From Thermoanaerobacterium thermosulfurigenes (GTDB taxonomy: Bacteria; Bacillota; Thermoanaerobacteria; Thermoanaerobacterales; Thermoanaerobacteraceae), in contig NZ_JBPODR010000008.1 of the NCBI RefSeq assembly GCF_051201035.1, positions 1 to 64,000 on the forward strand: a DNA stretch of 64,000 nt. The letters run 5' to 3'. Position numbers and translations under genes: made by a program. The notes beneath the pieces are model-generated. The model was given only the letters and a program-made list of their open reading frames with translations, ran no database searches and had not been told where the DNA came from. Shown here piece by piece: positions 7,536-16,096 of this stretch (the stretch's first letter is position 1; each line of letters starts with the position of its first letter).

Positions 7536-9200
7536 TCAATCGTCCTTTAAAACCGCACCAGTATTTGCAGATGTGACTAATCTGGCGTATCTTGCCATGT
7601 AACCTGTCTTAATGTGAGGCTCAGGCCTTCTAAAATTTTTCCTTCTTTCTTCCATTTCTTCAACGCTTATCTTTAAATTAAGCTTTCTTCCCGGTATATC
7701 TATTTCAATAATGTCCCCATCTTTTATCAAAGCGATTTCGCCGCCTTCCATGGCTTCAGGCGACACATGACCTATGCAAGCTCCTCTTGTAGCACCAGAA
7801 AATCTTCCATCTGTAATAAGAGCTACATCCTTGTCAAGTCCCATACCGGCAAGTGCTGATGTAGGACTTAACATCTCCCTCATGCCAGGCCCACCTTTTG
7901 GACCTTCATACCTTATTACAACAACATCGCCTTTTTGTATCTTGCCATCGTAAATCGCTTTTATGGCCTCATCTTCTGAATCAAAAACTCTCGCAGGGCC
8001 AGAATGGTGAAGCATCTCTTTAGACACTGCAGACGCCTTTACTACAGAACCATCCTTCGCTATATTTCCATACAAAATCGCCAAACCGCCTGTATTGCTG
8101 TAGGGATCTTCTACTGAGTGTATTACATCATGATTTTTTATCCGTGCATCTTTGAAATTCTCACCAATTGTATCACATGTGACTGTAATGCAATCTGTAT
8201 TTAAGACTCCTAATTTTGACAGTTCTTTCAATACTGCCTGTATACCGCCTGAGTGGTAGAGATCTTCTATATGATATTTTCCTGCAGGACTTAATTTGCA
8301 CAGATTTGGAACCTTCTCATTTATTTCATTTATCTTTTCAAGAGGTATATCGACTCCTGCCTCATGTGCAATAGCCTTTAAGTGAAGAACTGTATTTGTA
8401 GAGCCTCCTAAAGCCATATCTAAGCAAAAAGCATTTATAAAGGCATCTTCTGTCAAAATATCCCTTGCCTTAATGTCCTTTTCTACAAGCTCTACTATCT
8501 TCATTCCTGCTTTTTTTGCAAGTCTTATTCTCTCTGAGTAAACAGCAGGTATCGTGCCATTACCAGGAAGTCCCATGCCAAGCCCTTCTGTAAGGCAATT
8601 CATCGTATTTGCTGTAAACATACCTGAGCATGACCCGCACGTAGGACAAGCTGACATCTCCATCGTCTTTAACTCGTCCTCACTTATCTTACCTGCCTTC
8701 AATGCGCCTACTGCCTCAAACATGGAGCTTAAATCGCATGTTTCTCCTTCGTAACTTCCAGCCAACATCGGACCTCCGCTTATTACGATAGCTGGTATGT
8801 TTAGCCTTGCAGCCGCCATAAGCATACCTGGAACTATCTTGTCGCAGTTTGGTATCAGCACAAGTCCATCAAGGCCATGGGCCATAGCCATCGTCTCAAC
8901 GCTGTCGGCTATCAATTCTCTTGAAGCAAGGGAATACTTCATACCTTTGTGATTCATGGCTATTCCATCACAAACACCTATTGTGGAAAATTCTAAAGGA
9001 GTGCCACCAGCAAGCCTTACACCAGCTTTTACTGCCTCTGCAATCTTGTCAAGATTTATGTGTCCAGGAATTATGTCGTTTTTTGAATTAGCAATGCCTA
9101 TTAAAGGCTTATTTATCTCTTCATCGGTAAGCCCTAAAGCATACAAAAGTGATCTGTGGGGTGCTTTTTCAACTCCTTTTTTCACGCTATCGCTTATCAT
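7536..9200 (-). CDS. ilvD: Dihydroxy-acid dehydratase
   Basis: Fe-S dehydratase that converts 2,3-dihydroxy-isovalerate and -methylvalerate to the 2-keto acids. The 554-residue protein shows the family signature CDKIVPGMLMAA and the cysteine-rich ACPTCGSCSGMFTANTMNCL cluster region. Near the C-terminus is RFSGATRGACIGH (IlvD/Edd signature). Start ATG follows GAGGTGAT. It follows leuB by only 4 nt and precedes ilvB, within the T-box-controlled operon. Confidence 0.97.
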   Translation of the reverse strand: MISDSVKKGVEKAPHRSLLYALGLTDEEINKPLIGIANSKNDIIPGHINLDKIAEAVKAGVRLAGGTPLEFSTIGVCDGIAMNHKGMKYSLASRELIADSVETMAMAHGLDGLVLIPNCDKIVPGMLMAAARLNIPAIVISGGPMLAGSYEGETCDLSSMFEAVGALKAGKISEDELKTMEMSACPTCGSCSGMFTANTMNCLTEGLGMGLPGNGTIPAVYSERIRLAKKAGMKIVELVEKDIKARDILTEDAFINAFCLDMALGGSTNTVLHLKAIAHEAGVDIPLEKINEINEKVPNLCKLSPAGKYHIEDLYHSGGIQAVLKELSKLGVLNTDCITVTCDTIGENFKDARIKNHDVIHSVEDPYSNTGGLAILYGNIAKDGSVVKASAVSKEMLHHSGPARVFDSEDEAIKAIYDGKIQKGDVVVIRYEGPKGGPGMREMLSPTSALAGMGLDKDVALITDGRFSGATRGACIGHVSPEAMEGGEIALIKDGDIIEIDIPGRKLNLKISVEEMEERRKNFRRPEPHIKTGYMARYARLVTSANTGAVLKDD

Positions 9201-9204
9201 AAAA

Positions 9205-10272
9205 TCACCTCTTTAAATATTTTACAACCATATCACCCATCTCTTCGGTGTTTAACATAGTGCCTTTACCTAAATCAGGAGTCCTGTATCCATCTTCCAA
9301 AAGATCATTTACCGCATTTCTTATGTCATTTGCGGCATCAATCATATCAAAGGAATACTCCAGCATCATCGCGACAGACAGTATTGTAGCCAAAGGGTTA
9401 GCTTTCTTCGTGCCAGCAATATCAGGAGCCGAACCATGTACAGGTTCGTAAAGCCCAACTTTGTCACCTCTCAAGCTGGCTGATGGCAACATTCCTATTG
9501 ATCCGGTAAGCTGTGATGCTTCATCAGACAATATGTCTCCAAACATATTGGACGTAAGTATCACGTCAAACTGTGATGGATCTTTTATAAGCTGCATAGA
9601 GCAATTGTCAACATACTGATGGTTTAATTCTACATCTGGGTATTCCTTACTTACTTCATTGACGACTTTTCTCCATAATCTTGATGAATCCAAAATATTG
9701 GCCTTATCAACAGATGTAACTTTTTTCTTCCTGTTTCTCGCCGCTTTAAACGCTATATGGGCAATCCTCTCTATTTCCATCGTGGTATATGATTCTGTAT
9801 CATATGCTTTATACCCATAATCAATCTTTTCAGTTCCTCTATCGCCGAAATATATGCCACCTGTCAATTCCCTTACAACAAGTACATCTAATCCGTCCTT
9901 TAAAATTTCGTCTTTCAAAGGAGATGCACTTCTTAAAGAATTAAAGAGAGTGGCAGGCCTTAAATTTGCATATACATCAAGGCTTTTTCTCAGAGCCAAA
10001 AGACCTGCCTCAGGCCTTTTATCGCCATCTAAATCGTCCCACTTAGGACCACCTACAGCCCCTAATAAGACTGCATCGCTTTTAAGACATGCTTCTTCTG
10101 TTTCCTTAGGATACGGCGTTCCAAACTCATCTATGGCACAGCCGCCAAACAGGTACTTCTCTACTTCAAATTCAATGCTGTATTTTTCTGAAACAGCATT
10201 TAATACTTTAAGGGCTTCCTCCATTACTTCTTTCCCTATTCCATCTCCTGGTAATACAGTTATCTTGTACAT
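9205..10272 (-). CDS. leuB: 3-isopropylmalate dehydrogenase
   Basis: NAD-dependent oxidative decarboxylation of 3-isopropylmalate in leucine synthesis. The 355 residues include the GDGIGKEVM opening, the substrate-binding LRKSLDVYANLRP (about 91-103), VRELTGGIYFG, the metal-binding NMFGDILSD aspartates and the NAD-binding GSAPDIAGT loop. Normal length. The start ATG overlaps nothing but abuts leuD with no gap, so the two are likely translationally coupled. Preceded by AAGGTGG. Confidence 0.97.
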   Translation of the reverse strand: MYKITVLPGDGIGKEVMEEALKVLNAVSEKYSIEFEVEKYLFGGCAIDEFGTPYPKETEEACLKSDAVLLGAVGGPKWDDLDGDKRPEAGLLALRKSLDVYANLRPATLFNSLRSASPLKDEILKDGLDVLVVRELTGGIYFGDRGTEKIDYGYKAYDTESYTTMEIERIAHIAFKAARNRKKKVTSVDKANILDSSRLWRKVVNEVSKEYPDVELNHQYVDNCSMQLIKDPSQFDVILTSNMFGDILSDEASQLTGSIGMLPSASLRGDKVGLYEPVHGSAPDIAGTKKANPLATILSVAMMLEYSFDMIDAANDIRNAVNDLLEDGYRTPDLGKGTMLNTEEMGDMVVKYLKR

Positions 10273-10758
10273 CTATACCACCTTTTCCTTCACGTAGTTT
10301 ACAAGGCCGCCACATTCGATTATCCTCTTTATAAACTCAGGAAATGGCTGCGATTTAAACTCGATACCTTTTGTTATGTCTTTTATGACACCTGTCTCAA
10401 AATCGACTGAAACAATATCACCGTCTTCTATTGAAGATGCCGCTTCAGGACATTCTAATATAGGCAATCCTATATTTATGGCATTTCTGTAAAATATTCT
10501 GGCAAACGACTTTGCGATGACACAAGATATACCAGACTCCTTTATGGCTATAGGTGCATGTTCTCTTGACGAACCGCAACCAAAATTGTCCCCCGCAACC
10601 ATTATATCTCCAGGTTTGACTCTATCTTTAAAGCTTTTATCTAAATCTTCCATGCAATGGGCAGCAAGTTCTTTTGGATCAGATGTATTTAAAAACCTTG
10701 CAGGTATTATTACATCCGTATCCACATTATCACCGTACTTTATTGCCTTTCCTTCCAA
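10273..10758 (-). CDS. leuD: 3-isopropylmalate dehydratase small subunit
   Basis: Swivel subunit of isopropylmalate isomerase. At 161 residues it is the short form that pairs with a roughly 420-residue LeuC (the archaeal-type/HACN branch) rather than the 200-residue proteobacterial form. The DNFGCGSSREHAP loop is intact. Start is TTG at 10756-10758, immediately after the leuC stop. Its ribosome site GAGGAGGTG lies inside the last leuC codons, so translation is coupled. Confidence 0.95.
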   Translation of the reverse strand: MEGKAIKYGDNVDTDVIIPARFLNTSDPKELAAHCMEDLDKSFKDRVKPGDIMVAGDNFGCGSSREHAPIAIKESGISCVIAKSFARIFYRNAINIGLPILECPEAASSIEDGDIVSVDFETGVIKDITKGIEFKSQPFPEFIKRIIECGGLVNYVKEKVV

Positions 10759-12015
10759 TTAAGCCACCTCCTCAGGACTTGCTATATAGCCTTTTATGGC
10801 TGATGCCGCTGCTACAGCAGGACTTGCCAAGTACACTTCGCTTTCTGTGTGACCCATCCTGCCAACAAAGTTTCTGTTTGTAGTAGATATTGCCCTTTCA
10901 CCTTTTGCAAGTATCCCCATGTGACCGCCTAAACAAGGACCGCATGTTGGCGTAGATACAGCAGCACCTGCCTTTATGAACTCTTCTATATAGCCTCTTC
11001 TCACACATTCCAAATATATATCTTGTGTGGCTGGAAAAATTATCAACCTTACATCTGGATGAACCTTCTTGCCTTTTAAAATTTCATACGTCACTTCCAT
11101 ATCTTGTAGACGACCATTTGTACAAGAACCTATTACAACTTGATCTATTTTTACATTTCCAACATCATCTATGGACTTTGTGTTTTCAGGCAAGTGAGGA
11201 AATGCCACTTGCGGCTTTATCGTTGATAAGTCTATATCGTATATCTTTACGTATTCTGCATCATCATCAGCTTTAAACACTTTGTAATTTCTCTTTGCTC
11301 TCCCCAAAACATATGCTTCGGTAATTTCGTCGTAATCGAAAATACCATTTTTAGCCCCTGCTTCTATAGCCATATTTGCAATTGTAAACCTGTCATCAAT
11401 CGACAAAGACGAGATGTCGCCAGTGAATTCCATCGACTTATAAAGTGCGCCATCTACACCTATCATGCCGATGATGTACAGTATGACGTCTTTTCCGCTT
11501 ACCCATTTATTAAGCTTTCCTTTAAGATTAAACTTTATGGCTTCGGGAACTTTAAACCAAGCCTTGCCTGTAGCCATGGCACAGGCCATATCAGTGCTTC
11601 CTATGCCTGTAGAGAAACACGTTATTGCACCGTACGTGCATGTATGGGAATCTGCACCTATTACCACATCTCCCGGCAAGACTAAGCCTTTTTCCGGTAA
11701 AAGCGCATGTTCTATCCCCATTTGTCCTACTTCAAAGAAGTTTACTATGCCATACTCTCTGGCAAATTTCCTTACAATATTTACTTGCTCTGCAGACTTT
11801 ATGTCTTTGTTTGGAACAAAGTGGTCAGGCACTAATGCAATTTTCTCTTTGTCGAATACTTCTTTTACACCTATCTTTAAAAACTCTTTTATGGCAACAG
11901 GCGATGTGACATCATTGCCTAACACCATGTCAACGTCTATCTCTATAAGATCTCCAGGTTTAACTTCATATCCGGCTTTATTAGCTAAAATTTTCTGCGT
12001 AAGCGTTAACCCCAA
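10759..12015 (-). CDS. leuC: 3-isopropylmalate dehydratase large subunit
   Basis: Aconitase-fold subunit carrying the [4Fe-4S] cluster. The cluster cysteines are seen in VIGSCTNG and in TPTCGPCLGG; GADSHTCTYGA carries the substrate-side histidine. The 418-residue length assigns it to the short LeuC class matching the short LeuD. The protein starts at TTG (12013-12015) after AAGGAGGGAG. This start overlaps the 3' end of leuA by 10 nt, so leuA-leuC-leuD form a coupled block. Confidence 0.95.
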   Translation of the reverse strand: MGLTLTQKILANKAGYEVKPGDLIEIDVDMVLGNDVTSPVAIKEFLKIGVKEVFDKEKIALVPDHFVPNKDIKSAEQVNIVRKFAREYGIVNFFEVGQMGIEHALLPEKGLVLPGDVVIGADSHTCTYGAITCFSTGIGSTDMACAMATGKAWFKVPEAIKFNLKGKLNKWVSGKDVILYIIGMIGVDGALYKSMEFTGDISSLSIDDRFTIANMAIEAGAKNGIFDYDEITEAYVLGRAKRNYKVFKADDDAEYVKIYDIDLSTIKPQVAFPHLPENTKSIDDVGNVKIDQVVIGSCTNGRLQDMEVTYEILKGKKVHPDVRLIIFPATQDIYLECVRRGYIEEFIKAGAAVSTPTCGPCLGGHMGILAKGERAISTTNRNFVGRMGHTESEVYLASPAVAAASAIKGYIASPEEVA

Positions 12016-13199
12016 AGCTCTCCCTCCTTAAAACTTTTACTGTTTAAAATGACATCTTCTACGATTTCTCTTATATCTTCATCATCTACAACCTTTTTGT
12101 TATCAGCTACATCCTTAAATCTCTTAAAAGCAATATTTATCTCATCTCGCGAAAGATTGAATCCCATGTTTTTTAACTTCAATTCAAAGGCATTTCTTCC
12201 GGATAATTTGCCCATAGATATATGATCAGTTGTTATACCTATGTCTTCTGGTTTCATTATTTCATAGGTAGCTTTATTATTTATAACACCGTGCTGGTGG
12301 ATTCCAGCAGTGTGCCTAAAGGCGTTAAATCCAACAATGGCTTTGTTTGGCTGAAGTTCTATCCCTGCCATCTCACTTACCAGCTTACATGTGCTGTAAA
12401 TTTCCTTTGTGTTTATGCCGTGGATTACATTAAAATAATCCTTTCTTGTATTTATGGCCATGATGACTTCTTCTAAAGCAGCATTTCCAGCTCTTTCACC
12501 TATCCCACATACAGTAACTTCCACTTGATCTGCACCGCTTTCCACTGCTGAAAGGGAGTTTACTACAGCCATACCAAGATCGTTGTGACAGTGAACGCTT
12601 ATCGTCACATTTTCTCTGTCGTGAATATTATCTTTTACGTACTCTACTAATCTGCCAAATTCTTTTGGAACAGCATATCCTACTGTATCAGGTATATTTA
12701 TTATCTTAGCTCCAGCATCAATGACTTCGTTAAATACTTTTACTAAAAAATCCCAATCAGTCCTAGATGCATCTTCGGCAGAAAATTGAATTTCATCAAA
12801 CTTACCTAAAGCATATTTCACACTGTCAACTGCCATTTTTAAGGCTTCATCTCTGGATATTTTTAACTTGTATTTTAAATGAATATCAGATGTAGCAATA
12901 AAAAGATGTATCCTGGATTTTTTTGCATTTTTTAATGCTTCATAAGTTCTATCTATATCGCTTTTCACACATCTCGACAATCCTGCAACAGTGACACCAT
13001 CTAAATTTTCCGCTACATATTTCACAGCCTCAAAATCACCGTTTGATGCAGCAGGAAAACCAGCTTCTATGACATCTACCCCAAGTGAAACAAGCTTATT
13101 TGCTATCTTATATTTAGTTTCCTTGTCAAAATTGACGCCTGGTGTCTGCTCACCATCTCTCAACGTCGTATCAAAAACAATGACTTTTCTATCCCCCAT
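12006..13199 (-). CDS. leuA: 2-isopropylmalate synthase, short form without regulatory domain
   Basis: Condenses acetyl-CoA with 2-ketoisovalerate, the first committed leucine step. The catalytic TIM barrel is intact: FDTTLRDGEQTPGVNF near the N-terminus, the metal-binding SVHCHNDLGMAV, and GNAALEEVIMA. The protein stops at about 397 residues, just after the linker subdomain, where typical bacterial LeuA (about 510 residues) continues into the LeuA_dimer leucine-feedback domain. I place the start at ATG 13197-13199, which stands 7 nt after GAGGGGG; an upstream TTG is too close to that site. Homocitrate or citramalate synthase activity is a less likely alternative given the leu context. Confidence 0.88.
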   Translation of the reverse strand: MGDRKVIVFDTTLRDGEQTPGVNFDKETKYKIANKLVSLGVDVIEAGFPAASNGDFEAVKYVAENLDGVTVAGLSRCVKSDIDRTYEALKNAKKSRIHLFIATSDIHLKYKLKISRDEALKMAVDSVKYALGKFDEIQFSAEDASRTDWDFLVKVFNEVIDAGAKIINIPDTVGYAVPKEFGRLVEYVKDNIHDRENVTISVHCHNDLGMAVVNSLSAVESGADQVEVTVCGIGERAGNAALEEVIMAINTRKDYFNVIHGINTKEIYSTCKLVSEMAGIELQPNKAIVGFNAFRHTAGIHQHGVINNKATYEIMKPEDIGITTDHISMGKLSGRNAFELKLKNMGFNLSRDEINIAFKRFKDVADNKKVVDDEDIREIVEDVILNSKSFKEGELWG

Positions 13200-13214
13200 A
13201 AACAAGCCCCCTCT

Positions 13215-14210
13215 TTACTTCTTTTTAAGCCATGACATCATTCCACGGAGCTCTTTTCCTACCTTCTCAAGCTTTTGATTTGCTTCTCTTTCTCTTATGG
13301 CATTAAACTGCGGTCTTCCTACAGCATTTTCTAAAAGCCATTTCTTTGCAAACTCCCCTGTCTGAATTTCATTCAAAACTTGTTTCATTTCGTTTCTCGT
13401 ATCTTCCGTTATTATCCTTTTGCCTGTCAGATAATCACCATACTCTGCCGTATCAGAGATGGAATACCTCATGTTGGCAAAACCGCCTTCATAGATCAAA
13501 TCGACTATAAGCTTCATCTCGTGTATACACTCAAAATAGGCTATTTCAGGTTGATAACCAGCATCTACTAAAGTTTCAAAACCTGCTTTCATAAGCTCCG
13601 TGACACCGCCGCACAAAACCGCCTGTTCACCAAAAAGATCCGTCTCTGTCTCCTCTTTAAAAGTAGTTTCCAAGACACCTGCTCTTGTGCCTCCAATTCC
13701 TTTAGCATAAGCTAAGGCTATCTCAAAAGCCTTTCCAGTGTAGTTTTGATGAACCGCAACTAAATCAGGAACGCCTTTTCCTTCAGTAAAAACTCGTCTC
13801 ACCAAATGTCCAGGTCCTTTTGGTGCTACCATGAAGACATCAACGTATTCTGGTGGCACAATTTGATGGAAGTGTATATTGAAACCATGGGCAAAAACTA
13901 AAGCATTTCCAGGTTTTAAGTGTTTTTCTATGCTTTCTTTGTACACTTTTGACTGCTTTTCATCAGGTATTAAAATCATTATTATGTCAGATACTTCACA
14001 CGCATCATCTACATTTAAAACCGTAAGTCCATCCTGTTTCGCTCTTTCAGCAGATTTGCTTCCTTCATATAGACCTACCACAACATCTAAACCAGAATCC
14101 CTTAAATTAAGAGCATGTGCATGTCCTTGACTGCCATACCCAATTATCGCAATTTTCTTTCCTTTCAAAAGATTTAAATCTGCATCTTCATCATAATACA
14201 TTCTTGCCAT
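13215..14210 (-). CDS. ilvC: Ketol-acid reductoisomerase
   Basis: NADPH- and Mg-dependent isomerisation/reduction of acetolactate. The N-terminal Rossmann domain carries IIGYGSQGHAHALNLRDSG. The C-terminal knotted domain carries the metal ligands in DLFGEQAVLCGG and the family motif FECIHEMKLIVDLIYEGG. At 331 residues it is the class I (short) enzyme. The start ATG at 14208-14210 directly follows the ilvN stop, and the GGAGG site lies within the last ilvN codons, so the two are coupled. Confidence 0.97.
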   Translation of the reverse strand: MARMYYDEDADLNLLKGKKIAIIGYGSQGHAHALNLRDSGLDVVVGLYEGSKSAERAKQDGLTVLNVDDACEVSDIIMILIPDEKQSKVYKESIEKHLKPGNALVFAHGFNIHFHQIVPPEYVDVFMVAPKGPGHLVRRVFTEGKGVPDLVAVHQNYTGKAFEIALAYAKGIGGTRAGVLETTFKEETETDLFGEQAVLCGGVTELMKAGFETLVDAGYQPEIAYFECIHEMKLIVDLIYEGGFANMRYSISDTAEYGDYLTGKRIITEDTRNEMKQVLNEIQTGEFAKKWLLENAVGRPQFNAIREREANQKLEKVGKELRGMMSWLKKK

Positions 14211-14717
14211 TTACAATTCCTCCTCGTATTCTTTTAAAATTCTATTTCCTCTTTCTAAAGTTATAAGACCTGTTCTTGTAAGTTCTCTTACTTGAAATTG
14301 TTTGATGAGTTTTATAAATGCCTCAACCTTTTCAGTGTCTCCAGTCATTTCAATGATGATAGAATCCAGTGAAATATCAATAACTTTGCCTCTAAAAGTA
14401 TCTACAATATGCATGATGTCATCTCTCGTGCTGGAATTGATCTCGACTTTTACCAGTACAAGCTCCCTTGAGACATTAGGAAATTTGCCTACATCTTGTA
14501 CCTTAATGACATCATACAGCTTGCTAAGCTGTCTTATTATTTGTGTTATCACATAATCGTCACCATCGACTGTTAAGGTAATGCGAGATTGATCGTTTTG
14601 TTCTGTGGTGCCTACAGCCAAACTTTCGATGTTATAGCCTCTTCTTGAGAAAAGACCTACAACTCTCGACAATACACCAGAATGATTGTTTACCAAGACA
14701 GATATTGTGTGTATGAT
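14211..14717 (-). CDS. ilvN: Acetolactate synthase regulatory subunit, non-canonical start codon likely
   Basis: ACT-domain regulatory subunit of acetolactate synthase that mediates valine feedback. The body reads VNNHSGVLSRVVGLFSRRGYNIESL, then the C-terminal ALS_ss_C half. The first canonical in-frame start is a TTG at 14694-14696, but it would cut off the first ACT beta strand and has no ribosome site nearby. The reading frame continues upstream as IIIHTISVLVNN, and AGGGGTGAT stands at 14721-14729. An ATC at 14715-14717 (7 nt from the GGGG) gives a product of about 168 aa in register with homologues I recall starting MKHTLSVLV; ATT 14718-14720 and ATA 14712-14714 are the other options. First gene after the T-box leader. 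Confidence 0.82.
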   Translation of the reverse strand: MIHTISVLVNNHSGVLSRVVGLFSRRGYNIESLAVGTTEQNDQSRITLTVDGDDYVITQIIRQLSKLYDVIKVQDVGKFPNVSRELVLVKVEINSSTRDDIMHIVDTFRGKVIDISLDSIIIEMTGDTEKVEAFIKLIKQFQVRELTRTGLITLERGNRILKEYEEEL

Positions 14718-14739
14718 AATATCACCCCTTTCACATATT

Positions 14740-14773
14740 AAAAAATCCCCGCCCTATATTCAGGGCGAGGATC
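14740..14773 (-). terminator. T-box terminator hairpin
   Basis: On the minus strand ATCCTCGCCCT pairs with AGGGCGGGGAT across a short AT loop and is followed by six T residues. It lies directly after the T-box sequence and is the termination half of the leader switch. Confidence 0.92.
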
Positions 14774-15012
14774 ATCTCGCGGTACCACCTGATTTCGTAT
14801 TTACCTCACGGCAAATACCTCAGCAAGTAATCATACTTTACCTTTAACGCAGGTCTTACGGTTAAGCCTACTAAAACTTCAACTTAACTACTCCGGAGCG
14901 ATCTAATATATGTACTCGCACCGGTTTGCAGCAACCACCGGCTCTCTTTAGCTTATACATATACCCCTCTCCATCATCGCTTTTATTGAGATGAAATATC
15001 TTAAGGTGAAAT
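14740..15012 (-). promoter_or_regulatory. T-box leader of the ilv-leu operon
   Basis: A tRNA-sensing leader on the minus strand. The hallmark T-box AGGTGGTACCGCG lies near 14778-14790; its UGGU bulge would pair with an NCCA end carrying A73, as in Leu and Ile tRNAs. Stem I is closed by AGCGAT/ATCGCT (3' strand 14897-14902) and contains the GCCGGTGG...CCGGTGCGAG distal structure. Between the second helix and the base stem the loop reads TTAG; by the usual rule (codon, one purine, base stem) the specifier is UUA (14904-14906), leucine. AUU (Ile), one base earlier, is the alternative. Confidence 0.93.
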
Positions 15013-15020
15013 TAATAGTT

Positions 15021-15049
15021 ATTCTATCAGCATATTGAAAATAAGTCAA
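15021..15049 (-). promoter_or_regulatory. Promoter of the ilv-leu operon
   Basis: Minus strand TTGACT (15044-15049) and TAGAAT (15021-15026) with exactly 17 nt between them, just upstream of stem I of the T-box. The 15050-15186 stretch between this and the ferritin-like gene is AT-rich and shows nothing else I can support. Confidence 0.7.
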
Positions 15050-15186
15050 CTTAATTTTTTGTAAATTCTTAATAAATCATCGTTTACATTTATTAAAAAA
15101 TTTTAATTTTTTAAGCAAATAAATACTTTTTTTATCAGTATCATCATAGTATGAATCAACATATATTTTTAAAGAGGTGAATTTTA

Positions 15187-15621
15187 ATGGTAAGCAAAAA
15201 AGAGCTTATATCAAACTTGAATACTGACTTAACCAAGGAATATGCCGCAATGGTGCAGTACATCCAGCATTCCAGCATGCTGCACGGTGCGGAATACGTG
15301 GAAGTCATCGACAAGATATTAGAACACGCAAAAGATGAACACGATCATGCGGTAATATTGACAGACATTATACAATACCTTGGTGGTATCCCCACAGTGG
15401 AAGTTTACCCAAGGCAAACTTCTCTTGACAATAGAGAAATGCTTTATCAAGATTTAAACTACGAGTACGACGCATTGAATGGATACAATCAAAGGATAGC
15501 TCAAGCGGAAAATTTAGGATTGTTTGACGTAGGACAAAAGCTCAGAAATATAGCTTTAGAAGAAGAAAATCACATAATAGACCTGGAAAAAGCATTAGGT
15601 ATACTAAAAATAGATCCATGA
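15187..15621 (+). CDS. Ferritin-like four-helix diiron protein
   Basis: A 144-residue all-helical protein of the ferritin-like/bacterioferritin superfamily. The pattern LTKEYAAMVQYIQHSSMLHG in helix 1, ILEHAKDEHDHAVIL in helix 2 (Glu-x-x-His type), and ALEEENHIIDLEKAL in the last helix supplies the glutamate/histidine ligands of a diiron site. It may store iron or detoxify oxygen or peroxide in an anaerobe; the exact role is not provable from sequence. Start ATG with AGAGGTGA upstream. It is monocistronic, ended by a terminator that it shares with the convergent lipoprotein gene. Confidence 0.85.
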   Translation: MVSKKELISNLNTDLTKEYAAMVQYIQHSSMLHGAEYVEVIDKILEHAKDEHDHAVILTDIIQYLGGIPTVEVYPRQTSLDNREMLYQDLNYEYDALNGYNQRIAQAENLGLFDVGQKLRNIALEEENHIIDLEKALGILKIDP

Positions 15622-15625
15622 AAAA

Positions 15626-15652
15626 GACCCTCCAAAATGGAGGGGTTTTTTA
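15626..15652. terminator. Bidirectional terminator, ferritin-like gene / FMN lipoprotein
   Basis: ACCCTCC and GGAGGGGT form a hairpin around an AAAAT loop (about 15627-15645) with a T run on the plus side and A run on the other, between two convergent genes. Confidence 0.9.
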
Positions 15653-16096
15653 TTTCTTAGCATCTTTCAATGCTTGATTTGCCAACTCTACAAACGTCTT
15701 TGATGATTCTGTAGCACCTGCCACAGTATCGACTTTTGACGTATCTTGGCTATCTACTAATTCTTGCTGAAGTTTTTCATCTACTTCTTTTGGCGTTATG
15801 TTGTTTTTAGCTTTCATCTTTGATGCGTAGTCGGCATCGTCTCTTTTGAACTTGCCGTTTTTATCTACTTCATTGTACACAACGCTTGAAATCTTGCCGT
15901 CTTTTACGGTGATCTCAATCTGTCCTTTGTATCCGTGTGCATCGAATGATGCTTGTTCTGCTTTGTAAGTACCGTCTTTGTACGCACCTGATGAGCCAGA
16001 TGTATTTGAAGACGTATTGGAGCTATTTGAACCACAACCAACCAAGCTTACTGCAATAAATGCCGTAGTAAGCCCAATAGCCAATGATTTTTTCAT
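15650..16096 (-). CDS. FMN-binding domain lipoprotein
   Basis: Predicted lipoprotein of 148 residues. It has a signal peptide ending in the lipobox SLVGC with Cys21 as the lipidation site, then a Ser/Asn/Gly-rich linker (22-38), then an FMN-binding domain. The domain ends with DTVAGATESS (123-132), which resembles the S/T-GATxS/T site flavinylated on threonine by ApbE in NqrC/RnfG-like proteins; the first Ser/Thr of the motif is Ala126 here. Such proteins carry electrons outside the membrane. No apbE is in the window. The ATG follows GGAGAGG. Related short proteins were once annotated as pheromone precursors. Confidence 0.85.
   Translation of the reverse strand: MKKSLAIGLTTAFIAVSLVGCGSNSSNTSSNTSGSSGAYKDGTYKAEQASFDAHGYKGQIEITVKDGKISSVVYNEVDKNGKFKRDDADYASKMKAKNNITPKEVDEKLQQELVDSQDTSKVDTVAGATESSKTFVELANQALKDAKK

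Noticed and set aside
11465..12031. 188-residue open frame antisense to leuC
   Set aside because: Entirely opposite a well-supported leuC; no family pattern and no start signal.
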